In this document: positions 9,901 through 15,630 of the stretch, piece after piece
How the letters are laid out: each line of letters starts with the position of its first letter
How positions within the stretch are numbered: position 1 is the stretch's first letter
NCBI GenBank assembly: GCA_900548895.1
Contig: URLZ01000001.1
Span: forward strand, 1-64,000
Length of the DNA: 64,000 nt
Reading direction: 5' to 3'
Source of the DNA: an uncultured Akkermansia sp.
GTDB taxonomy: Bacteria; Verrucomicrobiota; Verrucomicrobiia; Verrucomicrobiales; Akkermansiaceae
Notes under the pieces: model-generated
The model's input: the letters and a program-made list of their open reading frames with translations, nothing else
Databases searched by the model: none
Told to the model about the DNA's origin: nothing
Made by a program: the position numbers and the translations under genes

Positions 9901-12194
9901 GCTACGGAGCTGTTGCCCGTGAGGGTGAGAGACGAAGCTCTGTAAGGGTTGAAGTGTCCGCCGATGATGGCGTCGCGGAAGGTGAGGCCGTCTCGGGAGA
10001 TGATCGAGACGGAAGCGTCTCCGGTCTGACGTACGGTTGCACCGGATTCATAGGCGATGGAGGAGCCGACGACGTATTTGCCGAATTCGCTTCCGTTGCT
10101 GCCTGCATAATCAGAGAGATCGATGGTCACGGAGGTATTGCCGGAAATGGCAATCGTGCCGTTGACGTTGCGAGCAGTGGCGCCGCCACCCGCGACCGCA
10201 GCGAACTCGGCTGACAGATTCGTCGTATTATTCGCAGCACTTGCATCAATTTTAAGCGTCGTATCTCCGGTTGTGAGTACGGTATAGACCCAGATGTTGG
10301 TATCGCCGATAAATGAGTTAGTGCTGCTGTGGGCTGTGGTGCCTGCCCCCAGAACGAAGCCCTCGACGTTGCCGTTCTCAACGGTGATGTAGGAATTGCC
10401 GGTGAAGAAGCCGTTGGTGCCGGCCCCGTCACGAAGGTTACCGCCGATAATGTTGTTGGCTGTGCCGTTCTTGAGCAGGATATGGCTGTTACCGGTGAAA
10501 TTGCCGGCAGTGGAGTTTGCGCTCCAATCGTTGGAGAGGTTTCCGCCGACGATGGTGCCGATGGTGTCGACGGAACCGGGAGCGATGTCAATGTAAATCC
10601 ACGTATCGAGCTCTGTTGAAGTCGACGGAGAACCGCCGATGATGTAGGTGTTCGCTTCATTCGTTCCGTTCGTGATCCGGATGGCAGCCGTGCCGTCACT
10701 CGCATACTCAGCCTTGTTGCCGATGAAGACGCAATTGATCAGGGCGTCATTTTCCCTGCCTATGTCCTCATTGTACGAGAAGGCCCCGTCATTTGTCGGC
10801 AAGGAGGCGACGTCAGGCGAGCCTTCGAGCCCCGTGTAGCCCCAGTTGGCATCCCATCCGTTGACGAGAACCGTTTCAGAGAAGGCCCATGTCCCGTCTG
10901 TATTGGTCACCCCCATTCCCGTCAGAACCGCATCACTGCCGTCCGCCAGAGTGATACCGCCGTCGATGGTCAGAAACTCATAGCTCAGCGTCCAGCCCGT
11001 GATGTTGTTCTGCTCATCCCTGATTTCCGTAATCCCGCCGGCCATGGACGGGGCAACGCTGATAGAGGTGAGGCCACTGAGATCGAGAGTGCCCGTGCCG
11101 GTAATGGTCGTCGGCGTTTCAATACTGAGCCTTCCTTGAAGGTTCAAAATGCCTGTGCCGGCAATGTCGATGGATCCGGCAACCCTGGTTTCGTCGGTGA
11201 CCAGTGCGGTAGCTCCCGGGGCAATGGAGAGAGTAGATCCTGCCGTAATGGTCAGACCGGCGGTTGTGTAGTTGCCGCCGATTGTCGCCGTTGCGTTGGG
11301 TGCCAGATATGTCGCCGTAGCAGAACCGCCTGATATGGAGGAGCCGTCAGCCAGATTGACGGTGCCGAGGGAAGTCGTCACGCCGGTGAAATTCGCAGTG
11401 CCGCTGAGGTTTAGCGTCGTGGCGTTGACGGCACCGCTGAAAGTGTTGGTTGCTGTGCCGTCGACATTGAGAGTCCCGACGGTAACGGTATTGTTGAAGG
11501 TATTATCCGTTGTACCCTTAACATTAAGTGTGCCTGCCGTTACGGTGCCCGTGACGGTTGTCGCGTAAGCTGAGCTGCCCGTGCCGTCACTGCGGCCCGT
11601 TGTATTCCCGATGCTCAGGGTATCGGCAACGTTGATGGATGCGGCATTAATCTCACCGCCGCCGGTGAACTTCAACTCTTCCAGGTGTGCCCCGTTACCG
11701 CTGATATTTATCGTGCCCGTGAAGCCGGACACATCGCCCAGGAAGTCCCAGGACTGACCGCCGCCCGCCAGCGCCTTGCTGTACGAGAACTCGCCGGAGC
11801 CGGAGATGCTTCCGCTGAAATTGTAAGCGGCATTGCCGTAACCGTCCGTCAGCTTCAGCTGAGTGATGATGATGTTGGCTGCGATGTTGCCGTTGCCGTC
11901 AGTGGAATTGATGAGATGCCCGCCGGAGACGTTCAAATCGATATATTGATTCTCACCGTACGACGAAAGATTGAGATTGGTAACGGAACCCGCGGTGCCG
12001 TCACTGTTCGGCAACTTGAGGGGGTCATCCATGCTGTCACCGGCCTCGGCCTGTGCCCTAGATCCGGAGGCGAGCGAGACGATAAGAGCACCGCCGGCGA
12101 TGGTGCCGGTGCCGAGGCTGGTTGCCAAGGTAGCGGTAGCTGCCAAGCCGGCGAGCAGCGCGGCGCGGAGATTGGTCGGGAGATGAAGTTTCAT
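903..12194 (-). CDS. Giant autotransporter (type Va), 3763 aa
   Basis: A surface protein exported by the Sec route and then through its own outer-membrane barrel. Residues 1-49 are a long signal peptide (MKLHLPT start, AQA cleavage site). The passenger, about residues 50-3480, is low-complexity, rich in T/S/G/N and beta-helical. It contains IxGG-type repeats in the first third and many autotransporter-associated strand repeats (GxGTLxxAG, LxVEGGTLxVG) later. The last 280 residues, from FNAWVNAEG, form an autotransporter beta-barrel with alternating aromatic strands and a terminal Phe suited to BAM recognition. Only one Cys was noticed, in the barrel. The gene is monocistronic, with its own promoter (12272-12301) and terminator (843-875). 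At 11.3 kb it is far larger than typical autotransporters of 1000-1500 aa. The role is unknown; adhesion or mucin contact is only an inference from family and lineage. Confidence 0.9.
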   Translation of the reverse strand: MKLHLPTNLRAALLAGLAATATLATSLGTGTIAGGALIVSLASGSRAQAEAGDSMDDPLKLPNSDGTAGSVTNLNLSSYGENQYIDLNVSGGHLINSTDGNGNIAANIIITQLKLTDGYGNAAYNFSGSISGSGEFSYSKALAGGGQSWDFLGDVSGFTGTINISGNGAHLEELKFTGGGEINAASINVADTLSIGNTTGRSDGTGSSAYATTVTGTVTAGTLNVKGTTDNTFNNTVTVGTLNVDGTATNTFSGAVNATTLNLSGTANFTGVTTSLGTVNLADGSSISGGSATATYLAPNATATIGGNYTTAGLTITAGSTLSIAPGATALVTDETRVAGSIDIAGTGILNLQGRLSIETPTTITGTGTLDLSGLTSISVAPSMAGGITEIRDEQNNITGWTLSYEFLTIDGGITLADGSDAVLTGMGVTNTDGTWAFSETVLVNGWDANWGYTGLEGSPDVASLPTNDGAFSYNEDIGRENDALINCVFIGNKAEYASDGTAAIRITNGTNEANTYIIGGSPSTSTELDTWIYIDIAPGSVDTIGTIVGGNLSNDWSANSTAGNFTGNSHILLKNGTANNIIGGNLRDGAGTNGFFTGNSYITVENGNVEGFVLGAGTTAHSSTNSFIGDTNIWVYTVLTTGDTTLKIDASAANNTTNLSAEFAAVAGGGATARNVNGTIAISGNTSVTIDLSDYAGSNGSEFGKYVVGSSIAYESGATVRQTGDASVSIISRDGLTFRDAIIGGHFNPYRASSLTLTGNSSVAIDASAGGTFSHIVGGSYLGETATAQATHAGNSSVEINGGANAVFLGSIIGGSMDLMAAGSAKLVDHQGDTSVTIKGDATFSGGLTLNGDQLAVIGGTYVKNYTNGEYTKTKNSTVDISGGSFDGLVVTGSVVPYRSTTTISGVNTLKISGGTFNKAVIGGVASNGGGYASNITFSSEETDIDVQITGGRFASGADIIGGSYLVEAAGDNKSTFNGTIQLAVSGATVDSNIYGGTYIEGNSPVVQKDVELTLGNSEGTTTAINGSVYAAGYAEGDAAFSTEDTKVTIAQGVSFGGSADAPITISGGYGGSGANATVTGSKTLAATGGSVDLSGNNIILSNFTTADVAEGSSLNLGSKLATAGITTKTGAGTLAIAGDMTGANLRVEGGTLQVGNATVLGSLAMATDTTLKLTASGADALHLSSLVINDGASIGLDLTGLTLDTTQSDYTLVAFDSEQSLDLSRFDIALGDGWTGELSLIDNKLVLTANQFLYWDATDVPGVWTATDEDNFFTGGSGSAATWVSGSGTTLVFGESSEAKDVSIEGGLEVADMIVQAGAGNTYSFTVSNGAITSLGNLTVESGSASFGAGALAVTSETDVTVSNGATLSLADKGTSTDGKLNIAMEGGSTLVWAGSSDVLEGNSLALGEGTVTLNIGSNDTSLAGLTNTAGSALTEATTIAVAGSGSVTLADDSIGSAGLDMGTGTTLAGAQHAANNAIAGAGSVGIDADTAWNGANKTYSGATNIADGVTVTAQGGISSGNTAVSLGEGSTLVLADGNRGFGSINTGTSGTVVITTNGDFESNRWLCGSGTICVDLSLTDSAGSNKSVEDIRLTASGFVTAAIPNAGNVTNNGAPSRFTGTYLLSGGQLYLDVERNGKLAMGLDPAPTIKVESDGQLLVGCPDSGNWTFNIDLTGASSEAIGAITGQQAGLVLDITGNTAANFTGSLTMQDGSSLASIGGASEFSGAVTLGKTAEMRVENGTVTLSGSITQEADGSLSKTGSGTLKFATSSAANIALDAGTLDLGAASIGASVTAADGTAINASVDSTLASLTVSGGATTLTGNATTLTSLSGSGTVDVQNDLTINGGDFAGTLEMNGDTGSLTLGAAEVAADATIELSNANATLQAADDTETYLIGSLTGTGTVAAGKYQVSAGGEFSGTLASGADLTVAGGELKLGSNTAAEAEIRLTGASLGMASSVGEDEVVSIRNLTADGSSTLNAGRYVLSGANSAFAGKLSAGVQLTVASGATLNLEGVTIQPGGPINIIGEGGSTINELRLWSGITLHASNTGEDSQVSLSGGMFLGGSVQFDMTKVSDGEDGVPVYAPSTTAAYNGGGDLFIFGQNNLILNPGTGVSIQNGTYTLIENVGELEEKELGYLVLNYSSWKRLRHDLSLEQNGSQYDLVLTVSGEARSLTWQGDASGAGNWSYTEDLDPNQPWTYTSGSGTAASDFSNGEAVTFDTLEGITGPAVVNVTTDVIAGSIVVKGDTSYTWTTENGSTVSTVAGGKLEVGTADEAFNGTLRLETETAIAGGVDINSGTVVAAHSWALKDSVVTVNKDATLKVDQTAAGTKIFASSITMNDGSRLAATGNAGGTVNNVATNGAVSLAGEGDAVLNLGLSSISSDSVLTTDGTVNINEAPKDASFAALIVNSGTTKLDVSTDLIVDRISGDGTLQVEGVLTSASSSLDIAHLAVNYGYMYSTAAEGTTVASLTTVSHNGTFFGTWTLENLADGADMNVGSLTSASNTASLTINQAKDATINVGYGSSLMVESNATISSISTYYGGATVTLADDTTVGSLILESDSFAHYPANELNTATADGTITVTGSATIEKTTVNAAELVLMGNASLDLNTTVSTLTVSGQDSVTDEASGTVTPGTTVALGGTEIGHLLLESGTVATTSSTRVSLIEMSGGTLDFCGNNIGIAPPSTPDAPEPISMYGDIVMTGGSLARAERYRGLIIINDAIGQTFEMGGLSDEATLMLQNAEGTQLTGLTGLTLGDGSLITISAGMTSEAGALLQFSEQGTAGVAENATVTFDINDVLGIVRSAENQSATFTLGNGYADLSDLNSAVTFDASLYLMNMQAEFTQDGKLTLTQLSPSDPDTVYIASEAQGSGNAAWAGNGDRLIYNSTEGYTVVYINQDTTIDLVNGLGLLDPAEIPAGKTDVGLALPNLIGSSGTTLTIVGDNDGTGTKDLVSIVPNLSADELPNNVRNALSFGGTIKLQGTDLKLMAADAATSEPDSEFVYRVGSLQADEHSQVIVQSGVLQLDSSSTLSGGLSVDENGQLALRGDTTLSGAVTGTLLSGTDKARADVSVGSGRTLTLDDAELAGISIAGEAGSVMSIASDSSLDMSSATSGLLLSVEEGAALSIVADQSSSLTTTYATEPTPGVLEYEGLVGKGSLVADASAAAEIVLNTASGTGYIFEGSLADYNGTITLKGEGTQAFTQDAAATSFRVTGGNLVLADTVSTVGSLQLSGTGQAYVNLVDENNTGANRTFAVKNELRLGEGSTLNLTLNLTQAMLDGTAAITSTSASYTGGSVSLNLVGMDEGLDLTGGETVTATLISSVTTVTDTEVSLARPEDKLLQKYFGNTARVEVQGNNLVLTGTTVTAETADFHASAALTQNGRTGAAMLDDLYATTNPQLNAPGSVAASVLNELEQMILAGDNAAADRRMAAVAGASATAMGMAFAGDVQRQLKAIRNRTTTMGVNDAYVNPDMPYFNAWVNAEGSYRSLEQDSTYAGYEFNSWGGTLGFDADITPNWTAGLALTAMYGSLTAKSAEMAEGDLNTYYVTAFARYTPSAWAHTFVASVGMADASLDRTVSYSGGSYRTGGDTDGYGFGLMYELGYTVPLDEDGQSALQPVFNITYTHSNLGAYSESGDMAVRFGDQTMDTLTLGLGLRAQTTIGENIYNRTSLLEGRVLAKCDIGDRSSSASAALAALGHTAGEVESAEVGAFGVELGAGLTVPVGQEGGSLFFDASLELRADYTNVNATVGYRINF
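9195..10650 (-). repeat. Degenerate IxGG beta-helix repeats within the autotransporter passenger
   Basis: At least ten copies of an I/V-x-GG motif (for example IIGGNL, IVGGSY, IIGGSM, VIGGTY, IYGGTY, IIGGHF) occur here. Several follow a preceding SVxI or TVxI strand. They are seen on the plus strand as recurring gccgccgatgatg-like blocks. Spacing is irregular, mostly about 30-65 residues. The pattern suggests right-handed beta-helix coils built by old duplications. Confidence 0.6.
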
Positions 12195-12736
12195 GTGTTA
12201 TTTGTTGGTAAAGGCTGAGGAAAGGACGTATTGCTTGAGGAGAGTGTGCAATCCCTGCAGATATCCCCTACGCTTTAGCAAAGAGTGCCTCGCCTTGTCA
12301 AGCATTAATTCATATTGCCGGGATTTTCTGTTCAAATCCTTGGCTGTCCGACTTTTGGCCGGCGTCTCGAAACCCGTCTCACCGAGTCCTGCAACTCTGC
12401 GACGCGCACGAATCAAGCCCCTTGTAGCCGAGCGGAGGGCAACGCCGTGTGTCAGCTCCGCCTAAAAGGCTTGCCGTTCCTTAAAAGACATTTCGATCTA
12501 CCCCCGAATGCGGGATGAACTTCTCGTTGTTCAAGACGGGGCACTGCCGGAACAACGCAACTGCAAACAAGGACAGGATGAAGCCGAAGCAGCCAGGTCG
12601 GGCAGCGCATTTCCCATCAGCGGAGCTGAGAACGAAGCGGGGTGCTCGCGGAGTCTTCCGTGCAGTCATGCCCCCTCTGCGGTGATTCCGCACAGCCGGG
12701 AAATATCACTCGAGCACAGGCAGGGCCACGTTTATC
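12195..12736. other. Intergenic region upstream of the autotransporter
   Basis: This 542-bp stretch contains the autotransporter promoter at its left end. No convincing coding region was found. Short open frames on both strands lack family motifs, good starts or coding bias. Confidence 0.5.
12272..12301 (-). promoter_or_regulatory. Sigma70-type promoter of the autotransporter
   Basis: On the minus strand a consensus TTGACA (12301-12296) is followed after 18 nt by TAAAGC (12277-12272). This predicts a leader of about 70 nt before ATG 12194. Confidence 0.5.
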
Positions 12737-12922
12737 ATGAAACTCTCGCAATACCTTATCTCTCCCTTTGCCAACCTCCTCTCCTCTTGGCGGCGGAGTC
12801 AGCAGCTCCGACGTCAGAATCGGGAGTGGCGTCGCTCATTGCGAGGGAGAACGCGAGGTGCATACGAGCAGGCCTGGACTTGCTCCGATGCTGTCCCGGA
12901 TGATGATTGCATCGCGAAGTAG
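12737..12922 (+). CDS. Small basic hypothetical protein, likely the 5' part of a frameshifted gene
   Basis: A 61-aa frame starts at ATG 12737. It is Arg-rich in its middle (WRRSQQLRRQNREWRRSLRG) and ends PDDDCIAK before TAG at 12920-12922. The next small gene begins at 12931 in another frame. If one base were missing near 12919-12924 the two would read through as one protein of about 133 aa, with a continuous helix bridging the join (DDDCIAK followed by ARIM). I therefore regard this as probably the N-terminal half of one gene. The family is not recognised. Independent translation as two proteins cannot be excluded. Confidence 0.4.
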   Translation: MKLSQYLISPFANLLSSWRRSQQLRRQNREWRRSLRGRTRGAYEQAWTCSDAVPDDDCIAK

Positions 12923-12930
12923 CGCGCATC

Positions 12931-13137
12931 ATGAGTCTGCCCACGCCGTATTTGTACCCGGATGATCGATTGTCCGACATCCTGTTTAACCCATACTCGG
13001 ATTTCTGCGACGTGGAAGCCATTATGCTGGCAGAGAGAAAGCTTGGAGTGAAGATCGAGATCGATCAGGAATGGGAGCGCAGAGTCCTCAAGGATCTTTT
13101 TCGCCGAAAAACGCGCGACCTGCGTGAGCTTTGCTGA
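12931..13137 (+). CDS. Small acidic protein, DUF1493/carrier-like, likely the 3' part of a frameshifted gene
   Basis: ATG 12931 opens a 68-aa frame containing LPTPYLYPDDRLSDILF, then DVEAIMLAERKLGVKIE. The pattern of a DDxLxDI helix, a short acidic turn and an LAERKLGVKI helix recalls acyl-carrier-like DUF1493 proteins. That is a weak, motif-level resemblance. A TTG at 12907 would extend it by eight residues. The stop codon lies inside an 11-bp hairpin at 13115-13147. The protein looks genuine because of its amphipathic, conserved-looking composition, unlike the shadow frames around it. Confidence 0.5.
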   Translation: MSLPTPYLYPDDRLSDILFNPYSDFCDVEAIMLAERKLGVKIEIDQEWERRVLKDLFRRKTRDLRELC

Positions 13138-13147
13138 CGCAGGTCGC
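13115..13147. terminator. Perfect hairpin across a stop codon, T-run on the minus strand
   Basis: Arms 13115-13125 and 13137-13147 pair over 11 bp around an 11-nt loop that contains the stop codon of the small gene. A five-T run follows on the minus side, 3 nt beyond the stem, and none follows on the plus side. It could end the small plus-strand gene, or a minus-strand transcript from the region to the right. Confidence 0.5.
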
Positions 13148-13596
13148 AGCGGAGCAGGGGGGCACTTTGCGTTCTGCGAGCCGAGGTCGAATCCTTAGCT
13201 GTTGAGCGTCCCGGTCGTGAGCCCCGTCGGCCCGCGCACGTCGTCTCGGAGAGAGAAAAAGCCGCGCGCGAGCCCGTGTCCGAGACGTCGCGAACGACAC
13301 GCGAGCCGCCGGCATCTCATATGAAGGATGTTTTCTATAAGATATATTCCGGTTCAGACATGCGCCACTACCCATGATGCAAACTGCGACGCAATTTATT
13401 AACGACATACATGTAAAGGATTAGGAGTGATAAGCGGCACTTGTGAACGCAGGTGCTCAAGCCGAAATGAATTGACAGAAAAATAAAATGTGATATAATC
13501 GCATCAGTCGCCAGCGAGCCCGCACTATTTTACCCGCCGTGCCCGAAGCTCAGCCCAGCCGCCTTCACGAAAGTCACAAGCTCCCTGAATCCCGCC
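13138..13596. other. Intergenic region with an AT-rich centre and a promoter
   Basis: No supported gene. It holds an inverted repeat (13242-13250 with 13279-13287, 9 bp) and a clearly AT-richer part from about 13320 to 13520. A consensus promoter for the next gene lies at 13472-13499, with a leader of roughly 90 nt. Confidence 0.5.
13472..13499 (+). promoter_or_regulatory. Exact-consensus sigma70 promoter before the PIN-like gene
   Basis: TTGACA at 13472-13477 and TATAAT at 13494-13499, separated by 16 nt of A-rich DNA. Both hexamers are perfect, which is rare in this GC-rich window. Confidence 0.8.
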
Positions 13597-15366
13597 ATGT
13601 CAACGAAAGGAATGGAATATCTCGCGTACCGCCGCACAATTGAGCCGCTTATGGACAGCTACCGCGACCTCCTTTCCGGCGCGGATTTTGTCTACCTCGC
13701 CTCCGATGCCCTCATCGGCACGGTCGGCCGCGTCCTGCTCGATACCGTCGTCGGATCTCGGATGCTCGAGAACGATCACGTCCTCATGGTCGCACCCGGC
13801 TATGAAGCCCTGTGCCGAAGCTGCCGCTGTGTCGACGCGAGCTACCGGCGCCCCATGCCGGGGGAATGGCTCGAGGGCGATGACATCTCGTGGTATCCGC
13901 CCTCCAAGAGAATCGAGCTGCACGACCTCTACACGTCCGTGAGGAAGGCCCCGGGAAAGCCCGCCTCGCTCAGAAGCCTCCACATCATGTTCGGCCCCGA
14001 TTCCGAGTGGGATGAGAGCGGCCGGCTCATCCTGCGCAGCGGAGAGCCTTGGGGCGATGTCAGCGAGCGCACGGCCCTTCAGCAGGCGGTGCGGCTCAAG
14101 CGGAATGACTGCTCGCAAATCGTGGTCTCTCGCGATATCGAGCTGCTCAAATCCCTGCGCGAACAATGTCCCTCGAGCCTCGACGGGAAGGGCCCCGGAC
14201 GCCTCAGCACCCTGTCCCTCCGCGAATGGGGCGGTCTGTACGACCCCTTCGAACCAGCCGAAGAGAAGCAAGCCCTGTACGATCATCTCGCGTATCAGGC
14301 TCTGGCCGCCATCGTGCAGGCGAAGCCCCTTATCGTCGAGACCTCCGCCCTGTATCATCCGCAGGTCGGCCTCCTGCTGCAGCACATCAAACCCGCCCTC
14401 ATCGAGGCCGGGGCGTCGCTCATCATCGCAGCCTCCGGCGAGGGTGAACTCCCAAACGCGCCCCTCCTCGCGGCGCTCGCGCAGGAGGCGCCCTCTGCGG
14501 TGCGCGTGGTGCGCTTGGATCGCCTGCGCGGCGAGGAGGACAGCTCGGACGATGCGCTCATCGAGCTTCTCCACAACGAGGCTGAGGCCCATCCGTCGCC
14601 CGAAGGAATCGGCCTTGTCACCGATCGCGTCTCGCACGGCGCCCGGATTCAGGAGCGACTCGCCCTCGCCGGCGTGCCGATGGAGATCTACTCCGTCAAC
14701 GGGTACGGCTTCCTCACCCACCAAGGGCCCGAGGACGCGCCGTCCTCGGCACAGGGGCGTTCCGATGAAGGCGCCCGCCTTCGCCGCCGGAAAATCTCCG
14801 TTGCCGTCAGAACCGGCAACAGCGAGGAGGCCCTCGCGCTGGTCAAAGACCAAGAGGGGCTCATCATCGGCATCAGCGCCTGTCTCAAGGCGCACAACGC
14901 CCCGCTCCTCGAGCGCCTCCTCAAGCGGGCGGAGAGCGTCCCGAACGCCGCGCTCGACCGCTGGTTCTCGGCCGACGAGGACCTGCTCGTTCAAGCTCCC
15001 TTTTATCCTCTGCTGGTTCTCGCCCTCAGCAAGTGCGTTTTCCGACGTGCGCAAGCGAAACGGTGGATCGAGCAGCTCCGCATACTCGAGGGGAATCCCT
15101 GCGCCGCGAAGGCGGAGCTCGGCTTCCTGATTTCGCTGTTGCAGCGGTCGGCCGGAGGCATGGCTTGCTTCATCCGGTGGACGGACATCCCCCGCGAACT
15201 GCCGATGAGCGAGCCGAAAAGCGAGGCGGAGTGGTGGCGTTGCCGCCTGTGGAAGCTCGAGCAGATGCGGGAGCGGCTGGATCGCGACATGCAGCGGCTC
15301 AGCGCCGAGTGCGAGGCCGTCGAGCGGCTTATCGCGCAGACGGAAGCGGCTCGCGCGCGCAGGTGA
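13597..15366 (+). CDS. Tandem PIN-like domain protein with C-terminal helical region
   Basis: 589 aa with no signal peptide, so probably cytoplasmic. Two regions have a PIN-like layout. The first, about residues 25-225, runs from FVYLASDALIG, through a VAPGYEAL helix, to an IVVSRDIELLKSL strand-helix. The second, about residues 240-390, runs from LIVETSALYHPQ to IGLVTDRVSHGARI. The second copy has Glu or Ser where PIN nucleases carry Asp, so it may not bind metal. After an alpha-helical stretch the protein ends in a basic coiled coil (about residues 545-589). PIN proteins are usually RNases, often toxins of about 130 aa with an antitoxin. Here there is no partner gene and the length is four times greater. 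The perfect promoter and roughly 90-nt leader suggest strong or controlled expression. The PIN assignment is from pattern reading only. Confidence 0.6.
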   Translation: MSTKGMEYLAYRRTIEPLMDSYRDLLSGADFVYLASDALIGTVGRVLLDTVVGSRMLENDHVLMVAPGYEALCRSCRCVDASYRRPMPGEWLEGDDISWYPPSKRIELHDLYTSVRKAPGKPASLRSLHIMFGPDSEWDESGRLILRSGEPWGDVSERTALQQAVRLKRNDCSQIVVSRDIELLKSLREQCPSSLDGKGPGRLSTLSLREWGGLYDPFEPAEEKQALYDHLAYQALAAIVQAKPLIVETSALYHPQVGLLLQHIKPALIEAGASLIIAASGEGELPNAPLLAALAQEAPSAVRVVRLDRLRGEEDSSDDALIELLHNEAEAHPSPEGIGLVTDRVSHGARIQERLALAGVPMEIYSVNGYGFLTHQGPEDAPSSAQGRSDEGARLRRRKISVAVRTGNSEEALALVKDQEGLIIGISACLKAHNAPLLERLLKRAESVPNAALDRWFSADEDLLVQAPFYPLLVLALSKCVFRRAQAKRWIEQLRILEGNPCAAKAELGFLISLLQRSAGGMACFIRWTDIPRELPMSEPKSEAEWWRCRLWKLEQMRERLDRDMQRLSAECEAVERLIAQTEAARARR

Positions 15367-15489
15367 GCCGCGGGGACTCGGTCGTCCTCGCTCCTCAGAA
15401 CGCTCCGGTCACGCCGTCCGATGCGGCAGGCCGTGGACGTTCAGGCGCCGCTTGCACTGCGGCAAGGTGCATGGCCTTGCGGAAAAAAC

Positions 15490-15519
15490 TTGTCTTCCCC
15501 TCAGCCTGTGTGATATATA
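15490..15519 (+). promoter_or_regulatory. Putative promoter of the ankyrin gene
   Basis: TTGTCT at 15490-15495, 18 nt, then TATATA at 15514-15519. The leader to ATG 15631 would be about 105 nt. Confidence 0.45.
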
Positions 15520-15630
15520 ACGGAGAAGGGCCACACAGTCGCCCCCGCCGCGGCGTATGCCCGCATCCCTTGGGCCGCTTTCTCCCGTCGGCGGCCGCAA
15601 ACGCAGCAACATCGAACCCTATCCCACGCG

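Noticed and set aside
13088..13408. 106-codon minus-strand frame near the hairpin at 13115
   Set aside because: It is basic and low-complexity, has no motif, and overlaps the more convincing small plus-strand gene.
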